DNA of 64,000 nt from Tetrahymena elliotti 4EA (GCA_000231825.2 JH720362.1:195491-259490); one strand, 5' to 3'; positions 1 through 12,610 are shown, numbered from the stretch's first letter. Numbers and translations are program-made. Notes: generated by a model not told the origin, from the sequence alone.

Positions 1-771
1 AATGAAGGAGCATCAGAGATAGGATTAGGCTTAAGTAAATGCACTCAACTTACAAATTTAGGAATTTTCCTGAAGTAATTTTTATTTATAAAATAGTTTT
101 TTTGAATTTTATTATCGAAAATAAAAGCTACAATTAAATTGGGGATGAAGGAGTATCAGAGATAGGATTAGGCTTAAGTAAAATCACTCTACTTACAAAT
201 TTAAGTTTTGACATAAAGTAACTTTTCTTTATTAGAAAAATTCAATGATAGTTTATTTTAAATGTTATTATTGATAATAAAAGCTACAACAAAATTGGGA
301 ATGAAGGAGCATCAAAGATAGGATTAGCCTTAAGTTAATGTACTCAACTTACAAATTTACAAATTTACATAATGTAACTTTTGTTTATTATTTTTAGAAA
401 AAGTTTATGATAGTTTTTATTTAATGTTAATTTCTAAAATAAGAGACAATTAAATTGGGAATGAAGGAGCATCAGAGATAGCATTAGGCTTAATTAAATG
501 CACTCAACTTATAAAATTATCAATTTGCATGGCGTAACATTAAAATAACTAAAAATTTATGAATTTCATTAAGAAATTTAAACATAATTTTCTAAAATAT
601 TATTCTCTTAATAATTTGATAAAAAAATAAAAATAATAGAAACTCAGAAGAATTTCTAAAATCGAAAGAACTAATAAACTGTAGAAATTTAAAGGTGTTA
701 AATCTTTTTCAAACGTAAATAGTTAGTCTAAATTTAATTTAAATATTTAGATTAGCTAATTTTTTAATTGA
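1..771 (+). CDS. LRR protein, 3' part of a gene with one leucine-rich repeat per exon (5' end outside window)
   Basis: Exons 1-74, 128-217, 284-373, 444-533 and 648-771; introns 75-127, 218-283, 374-443 and 534-647, all GTAA...AG. The three complete internal exons are exactly 90 nt, enter with the last base of a codon and leave after the second base, so each encodes one 30-residue LRR with the core IGDEG.SEIGLGLSKCTQLTNL. The last exon encodes a Lys/Asn/Gln-rich tail and ends at TGA 769-771. TAA and TAG occur in frame as Gln. LRR proteins of this kind usually serve as protein-binding scaffolds; no specific role can be read here. The N-terminus lies beyond the left edge. A damaged second copy of this gene end lies at 10932-11745. 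Exon boundaries are read by eye, but their strict periodicity and a clean final reading frame support them. Confidence 0.75.
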
Positions 772-1328
772 ATAAATTTAATATTTTTTTAGATAAAAAA
801 TAGTAATGAACAAAAGATTAGCACAGAAGATAAAAAGATTAGTTAAACTAAATGTTTATTGAATAATTAAAATTGTAAGTTAAATAACATTCAATATTAA
901 GATATGTGTGAGTAAATGTCTATGTTTTAAAATTGTCTATTTAATTAAAGATTTGATAAATTTAATAAAAGCATTTATAAAGTTTTACCACAATAAAATG
1001 AAATAGAAATATAATTTATATAAATTTCAAAAAAGTTTTAATTAATGTCTCCAAAAAGGTTTTAAGATCAAAAGTAGTAAAACTAACTACATCGGTTTCC
1101 AATATTGAAGAATAAATATTTGGTTGATTGATTTCTAATATAATTTAAGTCTTTTAAAATAAAATTGATCAAATAGAAAAAATATATAATTTCCTTAATT
1201 ACCTGCTTACTTATAATATAAAACAAATAAAATTTTAATAATTTATTTTTTTAATTCTCCTTAAAAATTCTAAAAATTTTAATTCCCTCGTAATTTGGTC
1301 TGGTTTATTATTGAGGGGACATGGTTTA
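772..1328. repeat. Non-coding flank shared with 11200-11745
   Basis: The stretch up to about 1175 follows the LRR stop codon and is recognisably the same sequence as the flank of the LRR pseudogene at 11200-11745. Shared blocks include the run around 900-1010 (TATGTGTGAGTA, then AAAGCATTTATAAAGTTT) and the block around 1075-1140. The similarity shows that a segment of about 1.2 kb, gene end plus flank, was duplicated about 10 kb away. No gene was found in this interval. Confidence 0.7.
1283..1319 (-). other. Stem-loop just past the stop codon of the minus-strand LRR gene
   Basis: TTCCCTC at 1283-1289 can pair with GAGGGGA at 1313-1319 over 7 bp (one wobble), around a 23-nt loop. It lies 10 nt beyond the TGA of the minus-strand gene, so it would sit in its 3' untranslated region. 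GC-containing complementary arms stand out in DNA this AT-rich. A role in 3' end formation or mRNA stability is only a guess. Confidence 0.35.
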
Positions 1329-4300
1329 TCACCAATAACCTTAATTTAATTAAAATTTAACTATTTTTTTGATATGCTTTATGTTTTATCTGACTATTTT
1401 AGAATGCTCAGGTTTAGTATATAAAGATATGCTTTATAGTGTTTAAGAATCTTTTAGTTGTTTTAAAATAAATTTGTAGTAATCTGAATATAATTTATTT
1501 TAGGATTTGGTAATATTTAACTTTAATTCAAGTGATATTAAGCTTAATTAATTGAGGCGTTTTCCAATTTACACAAAGACTTCATCATTAATTTCTTAAG
1601 TGGTTATTTAAGTTAGAGCTAAGCTGAAGTGTTTTAGATTTTAATTTTTCAAAGCTGGAAATGTTATTTCATGTAAAAAGTGTTCTGAGAAATTAAAAAA
1701 AGAAAATTTAATTTTTAAAATGCTAACTTTGAGTTATTTAATTTGTTCTTAAACTGAAAGAATTTTATTGTTAGATAATTGGTTTTCACTTAATCTAAAA
1801 TCTAAAATTATTTTTTTATTTTATTATAAATTTTTTAGTAATTCTATTTCTACTTTCGGAGTAAAGTTTATTAAGCTTTAATTGTATCTAAATAAAAACT
1901 TTATTTCTCCCTCTTAACTTTTACTGTAAATCTTTGTTAGAATAAATTGAGAATTATCTACAGATAATTCAGCTATTTATCCACAATTCTCAGAAAAGAA
2001 AGTTTTTAGGTTATCAGGACAAACAGTTAATTATTCATTGAAACTGACTGTTAAATGAATTTATTTAAGCAGTTTCGATTCATATAACAATGATGAAATT
2101 TCTTCTAAAAATTCTTAACCTTAATTCTTAATGTATAAACTCATTTTTTATAGGAATTTTTTCTTTCTTAAAGAGGAGACCAAAAGTTTACCAGATGTAT
2201 TAGTTAGATTATTATTACTAATATCAATAATAACTTCTTATAATGTGTGTATTTTACTAATTCCTTCACTTAATTTTTTGATCCCATTATCATTTATATT
2301 AGAAAACTCACTCAAACAAATATTCAACTTAGTAAGGTATTTCAAATAACCTATTCCTTCTCCTATTTAAAGAACTCCCGATTGGATAAGACAATCCTCA
2401 AAGAAACTTAATCTTAAATTTTAAATCATTTTCAAATGCTATAAACTATTTCCAAGAGACACTGCAGCATTTTCATTAATATTTTGCTAATCAAATATGC
2501 TAAGTCTTTAAAGTCTTTTCAAATATTTTAATTAATCAAATAAAATATGATTTGAATGAATAATAGTTTTTTCAAAATGTAAAATTAGATCATTCAAATT
2601 TGATAAATATTTCATATTTTAAATTGGAATTTCTTCAAAATTAAACGAACAAGATTTTAATTCTATCTGAAGAAATTATAAATTTTTCAAATATTAAAAA
2701 GACAATGCTAAATTTTTAAATATTTATTAAAATTCTACTTTTTCAAAGTTAATTTGTCTTGTGTCCCAATTATGAGTAATATTTAGATAGACAAGATTTT
2801 ACAAATTCACAAATTTTTCATAGAACTTAGAAATCTCATAAGCTTATTGTTTATAGCAATAATTAAAATTACAATCAATTACAGTTATGTTAGAATTGCT
2901 AAGTTCTTTCATATTTTTGTTTTCTTAAACTAATTCTTAATTTTTTTGATCTTCTGAATTTTGTTGGTTTTAGTGTCCTTCAGCTTCGAATCTAATTTTT
3001 AAATTATTCAATTATGGCATATTTGTGAAGAAATCTTAAACTATTATAGAAAACTCTATAGTAGGAACAGAGAAAGAACACTTAAACATTTTTAATTTTT
3101 AAAGACTTTGAAATCCTTTTCTTAACAGTTTAACTCCATTTAAGGTTAATTAATTATCAATTATTAAACGACAGATTGTTAAATCCTCTAGAACTTCCCA
3201 TCTAGAACATGCTTAAGTAAAATAATAAGAACTTTAATCAGTAAATTAGTATTAGCCAAGGTTTATCATAAGATTTTCTAGATTTTTTAGATGACTTAAT
3301 CCTTTAGCAATATCTTGAAATAAATCATGATCATCTTCAGAGATATTTATTGTAAGACTAAGATTCTTTAATTAAACTAAATTAAAAAACAATTGTTCGA
3401 TATCTTTACCAGTAAAATTAGCTGACAAATCTGAGTCTATCAAAGCTAATTATTCCAGATTAGATAAATTTTAAAAGTGAACATTTTAATTGTAGAAATT
3501 TGACAAACTTTTTAATTTTATACGTTAGAGGTTCAGGTGCTTTAACTATTTTAAATAAAAAATAGAATTTGATAATAAAGATAATTATTCATCATAATAG
3601 GTATTATTTTCACCAATAACATTGAGTTTTTCTAGATTAGTCAAATATTAGAGACATTCAAGCACTGGATTTAGTTCTTTGTTACTAATAGTGTGATAAA
3701 TTTAATATTATAATTCTTTAAGATTGTGAAGACTTTTAATACCTTTAACAAAATCATTAACAAATTATTGTTAAACGAAGTCTTTTTCTTAAACTTCAAA
3801 GCTATTTTGTTCCTAAAATTTAATTACTAATTTCAAATTTTATAAATTTTTTTGATTTTATAAGACTTAACCTAGCTCTTGAAACTCTCTATCTAAAACC
3901 ATTTAATTTATTTAAAATTAGAATATGCTTAAATTTAGTTCTTTCAGATTTTGTAAAGATAATTACTCATTTCTTATCTTTCTTAACAATACATAAAATG
4001 ATATCTTTAAATTTTTCAAAGTAGAAATATTCCCAATACCTTTCAGAATTTAATTGAGATATTTGGTCGTTCTATCATCTAAATTAAATTGTATTTCTAA
4101 TTATTAAATATATTATAATTAATTTAATGACTCATAAAGAGCTAAACTTTATGATTCTTTTTAGATTTAATTAAGAATTAATTGCAAACTTTCAATTTGT
4201 TTATTCTATTATAAACCTTAATTTAATTATTAGTATGCTTCATCAGTAAATGATCTAAATCTACAAACAACAGATAAACTTTAAAGCATATTTTTATTTT

Positions 4301-5273
4301 TTAAAGAATTTATTCTATTACTTGAAAAATCTTCTTGTTTGAAACAAGCAGAATCTAGAATTTAGATGCTCAGATTTCTTAAATTAGGTAAATAAGAAAG
4401 AGATTCATAATATATATCGTTATTAAAACAATTATTTATACATTAACTTAAATCAATTATTTCTAAATTTTTCAAATTTCTAAAAAAAGTAAAAATTTAT
4501 GTTTTTTAAGGACTATCTTCTTTAACTTTTTATTTGAATCCAAGAATAAGTTCCTTTAACTGAACTAGTTGCTGTAAGTAAAAAGTAAGCTTTTCTATAA
4601 AATCAAACTCTTGTTAGTTATAGTCTAAATATAAAGTTAAGTAAGTTAACTTATTTAGCGATATTAAAGCTGAAAAGAAATCATCAATGTCACTCTCGTT
4701 ATTATATGATAAATCAATAGACAAATCTAATCTTTAAATTTATTTCAAATTGTGAAAACCGGTAAAAAGATTCATTTTTTCTTCAGAAATTTCAGTTTAT
4801 TATTCTAAAATTTACACTTTTAATTCATTCATTTTAGGAAGATGCTAAAAGCAATCATAAATCTTCTTTAAATAAGTAGAAGATATAAAATTTGCATTTT
4901 CTATAACAATAGAGAGTTTTTTTATATTTACCAAAGAAGAAAGCGAATCCATCAATAAATGTAACCCTTTATCCCCTAAAAAGCATTCTTTACCAACATG
5001 AACTTCTAAACTTTCTAATTAATTTAGTTATTGTACTCCTCTGAATAAAAAACCCCATCCTTCTTCTTTTAAATTAGTATTTTTTTAAAATATTAATGAT
5101 AATTCAGTAAGATGATTCTACTAACTTATTTAACTTCCAACTTCCTAAATAAATCTAAGGTCATCAATGTATTAAGATTTAAACTCTAATAAAATCTTTT
5201 TTTTAGAATTCGAATTAAGCTACTTCAATACGCTTTCACCAATTTTACAATTTTAACTCTTCTCTATTTTCAT
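1329..5273 (-). CDS. Large intronless LRR-like protein (1314 aa)
   Basis: One uninterrupted frame runs from ATG 5273-5271 to TGA 1331-1329 with dozens of TAA/TAG codons read as Gln and no internal TGA. An in-frame TGA directly upstream (5282-5280) fixes the start. The protein is Leu/Asn/Lys/Gln-rich with degenerate LRR-like segments throughout, for example LTELSLIF, LDLSIDLSYNN, LTYLTLYLDYN and GLSHLKNLENLMINLG. No signal peptide, membrane helix or catalytic domain is visible. In contrast to the neighbouring 90-nt-exon LRR gene, this one has no introns and very diverged repeats, so it belongs to another branch of the ciliate LRR families. Near the C-terminus a more canonical repeat (NINDNGIKKLSEGISKIHTL) is visible. 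It is divergently oriented to the gene at 7019. The function is unknown; a binding or scaffold role is inferred from the repeats only. Confidence 0.85.
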
Positions 5274-7018
5274 TAATAATCAAATACTTCTTAATTTTTA
5301 ACAATTTTAATTAGATTCTATTCTTATTTGAAACTCAAATTTTTAGTCAAAATTTAAATTATTTAAGCATGTATTTTTTCATTCAATAATATAACAAATA
5401 ATAGATCCATTATAAAAAATTTAATATTTTATTTACATATTTTTATATTTAAACAAATACTATTATTTTCTTTCTTTCTTATTTTTTGAAAATTATTTTA
5501 TGAAACATAAATCCACATAATCAAAGAAACCAAATCCAATAAATGACAATTCTACTTATTATTTTTCAGCAACTAAAAAATGAGAAGTTTTCTTTAGAAG
5601 TTGGTTATTTTATTAATAATTCTAGTGTTTTACATTTATTTAATCAGTCTTCTATGATTTGGATGTTTATTAAGAAATTTTATTGTTTGAATCTTTGTCA
5701 TTCCTTATTCATTTAATGGAAATTTAGTTTTCATAAAAAAATGGAATATCTGATCAAAAATAATAAATTTTAGTTTTCAGAAATAATCAAATATCCTTTA
5801 ATTATATACTACTTTAATTAGTTTCTTCTCTTATTTGAAACACCCATTCGTAGTCAAAATTTAAATTATTTAAGCAATATTGTATTTTTTGTTTCAATAT
5901 TATATTAAATAATAGGTCCATTATAAAAACTTTAGTATTTTATATAAATATTTTTATATTTAAAACAAATAATATTATTTTCTTCCTTGTTTTAGTCAAT
6001 TATTTTATGAAACATTAATACCCATAATCAAAGACACAAAACCAAATTATATCAAAAATATTCTTTTTTATGTAAATATAATCAGAAATTAATAAATGAG
6101 GCAATAAGGCATTATGAAAACAGTAATTTAAAAACAAATTCAATTAGTAATTAGAATTCTACTTATTATTTTTCAACAATAAAAAACAGGAAGGTTTCTT
6201 TCTATGCTAGTTATTTTATGAATAATAATTTGATTAATTTTGAGAAAATTAAAATAATATCTAGTATTTTATATTTATTTAATCAATCTTCTATTATACA
6301 GTAGCGCTCAAAATAACTGGATCGATTTTAAAATATTATATTTTATCAAAACAAATTCAGAAACAAGAATGAAAATCATAGTATTTGTTTTAAATATAAT
6401 AAATATTAATAAATGAGGTTGTAAGGTATTATGAAAGCAATAATTAAAAATAATTATAATTCTTCTTATTATTTTTCAGCAGTAAAAAATGAGAAGATTT
6501 CTTTCTAAGCTAGATAATAATCATTATTTGATTAATTTTGAGAAAATTAAAATAATATCTATTATTTTACATTTATTTCATCAACCTTCTATTTATTACT
6601 CGATGTTTGTTAAGTAATTTTTTTGTTTGAATTTTTGAAATTCCTTATTAATTTTCTGAAGACTAAAATTTATTATTTTTGATAAGATATTCCATTTCTA
6701 ATTAAAATAATATCAAACAGATATTTTCTGGTCAACAGAAACTAACAAATCTTTCTATACTATCAATCAGTTATATTTTTACCTTTAAGTGGATCTATAT
6801 TTACCTACTTTTGGACATTCTTTATATTCATTTTAATGTTTTTACTTTTATAAATATTTAGAAAATGAATATCATATTACAGGATCCAGGTTTTATTTTG
6901 AAAGAAAAAGCAAATAAGAAAGTAAACCATTAAAATTTTGAATAATTCTTATAGAGAGAAAAAAAACACAAAGGTTATTTATTATTACTCACTAATTAAA
7001 TAGAAAAGATACAGAAAT
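5274..7018. repeat. Divergent intergenic region packed with direct and inverted repeats
   Basis: Upstream region of two diverging genes. A block at about 5345-5530 recurs at about 5850-6035 (shared AGTCAAAATTTAAATTATTT and TATTTTATGAAACAT). A second block recurs three times, near 5545, 6150 and 6465 (core TATTATTTTTCA.CA..AAAAA followed by TTTCTTT). An inverted pair is formed by about 5744-5783 and 6653-6692 (TAATAAATTTTAGTTTTCAG against CTGAAGACTAAAATTTATTA). No gene was found. Promoters of both neighbours must lie here, but no specific motif could be assigned. Confidence 0.65.
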
Positions 7019-9514
7019 ATGATTAATAATATAAAAAGCAAATATACTGAGTGGCTCTTGAGTAAAGAGTTTGAGTTGAAAAGGAATCCAAAATTAAGTG
7101 ATGAAAACTACCTAATTAACCATGAAAACATTTTAGTAAATACATGTTAATTAAAATGTTTACCAGATAGATATTTACATTCCTACTTTAGAAGAGTTGT
7201 ATTTTTGCCTTCACATTTTTATGAGAAAAAGTCTTATGAGATAAAAATTAAAGATAAAGTGGTTGACTTACTTTAGTGTATGTATGTAGTTTAAGAGAAA
7301 ACAAATAACATAGATAGTGCTGTCAAAATATCAATCTAGAATTTTCATGATTATAAGGAAGATTTGCCTTTTTATCAGATAACCTTCTAAAATAATAATC
7401 TATTAGAAATTCAAGCAGGAATTCTTGGAGAAAAATACATAATTTTAACTATCTAGTCTAGCTAACAAATAGATATTAAGATATTTAATTTAGATTTGAC
7501 TTTGGTTTTTGAATACTAAAAAGAGCACTTTATTGAAGAGTTAGAAAGTAACTATTATCTTAGAATAAATTCACCAAATTATTTTGATAATGAAATAGAT
7601 TATTGTGAACCTGGTTTGATATATATTCTTGGGTTTTAAATTTTAATAAAAATAGATTTAAACAAAAATTAAGTCAATACTTTAAGATTTGTAGAATAGT
7701 TTAAAGTTTTATTGAGATTGATGCCTATAACATAAAGTGAATTCAAATACTACTTCAAAAATAAGAAGAGTAATACCTTATTGGGGTATGATAAGAATGA
7801 TTAAGAATTAACTATACTCTTTGCTATTGTTAATTAAACAATTTACTAGATAAATATGCATAATTTAGAAGTAATTAGAGAGACAAAAATCTAGTTATAT
7901 TAATCTAATAATCAATAGAAACTTATTTAATCTGCTTTTGTTGTTCCTATTGGATTGCAAGATAGATAACGTAAAACATTTTCTAAATGGACATTTTTGA
8001 TCAACTCAAAATAAAATCATTATTCGATGCATGACTGGAAAGAATAGAGTCTTTTTAAGAAATAAAAGAAATAAGATATTAATCCTTTAGCAGTCAATTT
8101 CTCTTAAAGAATATATCTCCTAAATAATAGTATTTTTATATTATTTCAAAACTAATTAACTGATTAATCCTGGAAAACATAAAATGCATCTGCTTCATTT
8201 GAAATTTAAGTAAAAAAGAAAAAGGGAGAAAAAAATTATGATCAAACACTTTTACTTAGAAGTGAATCTTCAAAATTCTACTTTTCATAAAATTTTTTGA
8301 CAAAGAATTTTTTCCATCCTATTCTTTATAAAAACGAATTAGCTTATCCAAGCTATATGGAAACAAGCTCAGGATAATATCAATTCTTTTGCAATTTTAT
8401 TGGTTTTCATTCATTTAAAGAATAATCTGATAAACAGCTTTAGTATAAAGTAGAACCACTTAACAGCTCTGATTACCAAAAAATGAAGAATAATAATATA
8501 AATTATATTACTTTTCAAACTAATAAAAAAATAATACTTCAAAAAATCAATGAAAATCAAATAACTACAAAATAATTTTAACTTTCTTTGCGACCTAACT
8601 AAGAAATCTAGGATTACTTTTTTAGTGAAACCACCTTTGAATAATTTTTCATTACCTATTAAAACTAAATATACAAACTGAATTCATATTAATTAAGAGA
8701 AGAAAATTCTCAAGCTTCTATGATTTAAGATGATATTTAATGCTATTCTTAGTTTACTTTTGACAAAACAAATAAAAACTTACTTTTGCCACTTATTTAT
8801 TATGAAGGATAAGATTTATATTTCGGAATATATGACTTAAACAAATAATAAATTATTCAATAGACTGTTCATTTATTTAAATATACATATGGGATACTTT
8901 CTCACTATGACGAATAAAAAAAGGAATTTACATTACTCTTTTTCAAAAAAATACTTAACTCATGCTATTTATACTTTTACTCATTAAATATGATTAAATT
9001 CCATTTTAAGTTTATTAATATGCATAAATTTGAATAATAGTTTTAGATAAACTAGAATACACAATACTTAAATGTGAAGAATAAAACATTTGAAATATTA
9101 ATTCCTCAATAGATAAATGTATTCTTAAAATTCGACTCAAATAAAAAATTTGAGCTCAAAAAATAAGTAAAAAATAGTTTGGCTAAATATGAATTTGACT
9201 TTTAATATGAGATAGACTTTAAAAGGCAATACTATTTTCTCTCAAACCCTAAAAATTCATCCTAAATATTCTATTTAGGAGTTTATAGAGGATCATAACA
9301 TAAACTCAGAAATATGCTGAGCATATATGATGTAAAGCAAAGTAAAATTTAATTTATTAATAATGTTAATCCTGTACTCTAATAAGATTATGAAGAAGAA
9401 GAAGATATTGTAGAACAATAGCGTTTTTGTTTTTATATTAATCAACTAATAACTGGAGAAATCCTTATTTCTGAAGGTGATAACTAAATAAGCCTTCTAA
9501 AGAAATAATTTTGA
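7019..9514 (+). CDS. Intronless hypothetical protein (831 aa)
   Basis: A single frame of 832 codons runs from ATG 7019 to TGA 9512-9514 with many TAA/TAG (Gln) codons and no internal TGA, which is very unlikely by chance in this composition. I do not recognise the family. The protein is rich in Lys, Asn, Gln, Phe and Tyr, has no signal peptide or clear membrane helix, and shows recurrent short beta-strand-like hydrophobic segments (LTILFAIVNQTIYQINM, YGILSHYDEQKKEFTLLFF, YFLSNPKNSSQIFYLGVY) separated by polar loops. This pattern resembles a beta-propeller in which repeats are not conserved; that is inference only. A short acidic stretch (DYEEEEDIVEQQ) precedes the last about 40 residues. It is divergent from the LRR gene at 1329-5273. 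Confidence 0.8.
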
Positions 9515-10931
9515 TGCTACCTTCTATCTTTTAAAATGATTTCATTAAAATATTTTCTAATTTATTGAGTTTCTTGCATTATCTTTTAAATTAAACAAAA
9601 AAATAAGTTTTTTTTGTATTTTTTTAAAAATCACTTTCAACGAAAAAAATCCAATTAATCAAAAAGTAAATTAATAAAAAAATTGTTTTCAAAAGACTTC
9701 CTGATACTTTCCTTTTGATTTAAATCAAAGAAATATCTTAACTTTTTTATCACATGAAATTTCTAATTTAGGGTTATTTGTATTAATTAAAAAAGAAATT
9801 AGCTGTAAAAAAAATTGGATGTTTGTTAATATTATTTATTTAATAATGATAGGTATATTTTAAAATTTATTGATGATAATACTTTTTATTTGTTGATTTT
9901 TTTTCTTATTTAATGAAAGAATAATTATTTAAAAGAGATTTTTACTTATTTCTTGAGAATATATTTTAAATCTTTTCTTTCAGATGATATTGATTGATGG
10001 TTTTCTTAACTTTGAAATCCAAAAAATCATACTAGAAAGTGAGTGATTAAGATTTGTTACAAGCTTAACTAACAATAAGTTTTTTTGATTATATACTTTT
10101 ACCTATTAACACCAATCCATACATTTACTTTTTTAATAATATTAAATATTGATTCAAAATTATTTCATTTTTTTTGTATTTTAATAACTCCCACACCCTT
10201 ATTATATTTTTTAGCTTAATATATAATAAAATAAGAGGTATGGGGCACTTTGAAAACATCAGAAAGATGATAGACCTATTTTGACCTAAATTCTTTTTTT
10301 TTATTATGCTAATAAATAATTAAAATGGGATAGGCAATCTTATTTTATATAAATTAAATTAATTCATTAATTTTTTAAAAATAGGATTACTCCTATTTAT
10401 AATCTTTATAAAAATTAAAAATATAAATTTTTGATAATTAATTAATTAAATAAATAAATAATAGTTAAATAAAATTAGAAAAAAGAAAGGAAAGATTAAA
10501 AAAATGGAGAAAGAATGTAAAACATTTAACAATCCATAGGATGTATTGCTTGTTTTTTATCTAATTAACTTTTTTAAATTAAAAGTTTATTCAATCAAAT
10601 TTGAAAGCTCTTACCAGCATTGACCTTTAGTTGAAGTAAATTAATAAGAAACTATTCAAAATAAATAGGAAAATTATTTTAAGCCTTTTTTATTCTTTAT
10701 TTATTTGCTTATTAGATTAATATTAAATTATAAGGTTATTATGACTTTTTCTTTGAGATATGTTCTTTGTAATTAGCTTTTTAATTTGATATTTCATGTA
10801 AAGTAATCCCTTTAGTTTGATATATTTTTGTTATTATTTGATCATAATTTTTATTGAAGTCAAAATAAAAAAATACATAAAATATTTATTTAATTTTCAT
10901 TAATTGTATCAACATGGTTTTCTAATAAAAG
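9515..10931. other. Intergenic region with one copy of a dispersed repeat (about 9955-10140)
   Basis: No coding frame was found. The part from about 9955 to 10140 is a diverged copy of the element that is tandemly duplicated at 12815-14160. Conserved pieces are CTTAACTTTGAAATCCAAA, a GTGAGTG motif about 15-20 nt later, and a trailing ACACCAATCC. The rest is AT-rich sequence without recognisable structure. Confidence 0.6.
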
Positions 10932-11745
10932 CAATAATTAATTTGCGAATGAAGGAGCATCAGAGACAGGTCTAGGATTAAGTAAATGCACTCAACTTAC
11001 AAATTTACAATTTGACATGGTGTAACTTTTATTTATTATTTTTAGAAAAATTTAATGATTATTTTTTATTTAATGTTATTTTCTAAAATAAAAGCAACAA
11101 TGAAATTGGGAATAGAAGAGCATCTTAGATAGGATTAGGCTTAAGTAAATGAGCTCAGCTTACAGATTTAAAATTTTACATGGCGTAACATATAAAAATT
11201 TTTAAAATCGACTGAAATAATAAACTGTATGAAATTTCAAGATATTAACTCTTTCTGTTAAGTAATAAATTAGTTTTAATAAAATTTATTAGATAAGCTA
11301 ATTTTTTAATCCAATAAATTTAATATTTTTTAATATAAAAAAATAAGTTAAGACTAAAAAGCAAAGAACAAAAGTTTAGCATAGAAGATAAAAAGATTAG
11401 TTAATCTATACATAAAAACAACTATGAATTGATGAATTGAGTAATGAAAATTGTATTCGTATAGTATATGATTAAGTTAAATAATATTTAATATTATAAT
11501 ATGTATGTGTGAGTATCTATGGTTTAAAATTGTTTACTTAAAAATTGATAAATTATATAAAAGCATTTATAAAGTTTGACCACATAAAATGAAATAGAAA
11601 TATTTCAAAAATGTTTAAATTAATGTCTATAAAAAAGTTTTATGATGATAAGTGGTAAAACTAACTACCTAGGTTACAAATATTTTAAAATAAATATTTG
11701 GTTTGATTAATTTATAATAGAATTTAAATCTTTAAAATAAATTAA
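10932..11745 (+). pseudogene. Decayed duplicate of the LRR gene end at 1-1175
   Basis: Two 90-nt LRR exons remain, 10932-11021 and 11095-11184, with the same GTAAC donors, phase and LRR consensus as the gene at 1-771. The second exon contains an in-frame TGA (AGT AAA TGA GCT where the relative has AAA TGC ACT), a true stop in this code. The region matching the terminal exon (from about 11200) has lost its acceptor and carries a stop and a small indel. Similarity continues through the non-coding flank to about 11745. It looks like a segmental copy that arrived as a fragment and decayed. It could at most make a truncated transcript. Confidence 0.75.
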
Positions 11746-12465
11746 ATCAAACATAATAACTTAGAGAGTAAAACAAAAAAAATAAATATTAAAACTGATT
11801 CATTTACTAAGATTTTTAGATTTGAAAACTAGTTTTTATCAAATTTTGCTCATTAAATATTTTAATTCTAATTGTTTGGTAATAAGTAGTTTTGGAATTT
11901 GGGCCAGGGTTTTCTAAAATAATTTTATTGGAGGATTTAAATCTTTACATTTGTTAAAAAAGTAATTAGTAAAATAGGATAATAGTAAAATGGACGTATT
12001 GTGATAAAAAATTAATTTATTCTGATATTTTAGATAAAAAAATATAATATTTGTTTACATAAATAAATCAGGTATTAATTATTTCTTTAAAATGAAGCAT
12101 TTACACCACCATTGTGTTTGCTAACTAAAATATTCATCATTTATATCCATAAAAATCTAATATTTTAAAATTTTAAACATATTGGATTATTAGAATTTAA
12201 ATGATTTCTATGACTCAAGTCAAGGATATTGTATTTAATTAGTTAGTAAATCTATTGTTTTTACTTTAAATTACAGCAAATAAGCAAAATTAAAACTTTT
12301 ATTCATTATTAATTTAACAGAAAAATTAATTTTGATAGATACATGTTCTTTGATAGTCTGATGTGTCCTAAGAAAAATTAACTGGGTATTTGTAAAGTTG
12401 AGTCTTAAATAATATGGAATCATAAAAAAAAATGATTTTCATAAAATTTAATTTAATATTTACCC
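11746..12465. other. AT-rich intergenic stretch, nothing recognised
   Basis: No extended open frame in the ciliate code on either strand was recognised, and no repeat shared with the rest of the window beyond simple AT runs. Confidence 0.4.
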
Positions 12466-12469
12466 TAAT

Positions 12470-12610
12470 TCCTCAAAACCATGGTCATTTGCAGTCCGCT
12501 GCTGAATTTATTTTTATAGGAATTTGAATTTCTGAAAATAATACAAACCTTGGCTTTCAGCTCTACACTTGGCGCTAAGAACTACGGTATTAGCTTTTAT
12601 AGCCTCATTT
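12470..12610. other. GC-rich island with hairpins, candidate structured RNA
   Basis: In surroundings of under about 20% GC this stretch is conspicuously GC-richer. On the + strand it contains a hairpin GCAG-TCCG-CTGC (12491-12502, a UNCG-type tetraloop). It also contains a two-step stem, GGC 12571-12573 with GCC 12602-12604 enclosing GCTAA 12574-12578 with TTAGC 12590-12594 around an 11-nt loop. No protein frame fits. In AT-rich ciliate genomes local GC peaks outside genes often mark structured RNAs. I could not match it to tRNA, snRNA, SRP RNA or box C/D or H/ACA consensus, and the strand is unknown. Confidence 0.35.

Noticed and set aside
2131..2349. A 72-codon standard-code frame on the + strand
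   Set aside because: It lies opposite the minus-strand LRR gene, whose frame here reads a clear LRR (NDNGIKKLSEGISKIHTL); the + frame is a shadow.
12470..12610. The island as a U2 snRNA fragment on the minus strand
   Set aside because: Only a short AAGTGTAG-like match; the flanking conserved U2 blocks are missing.
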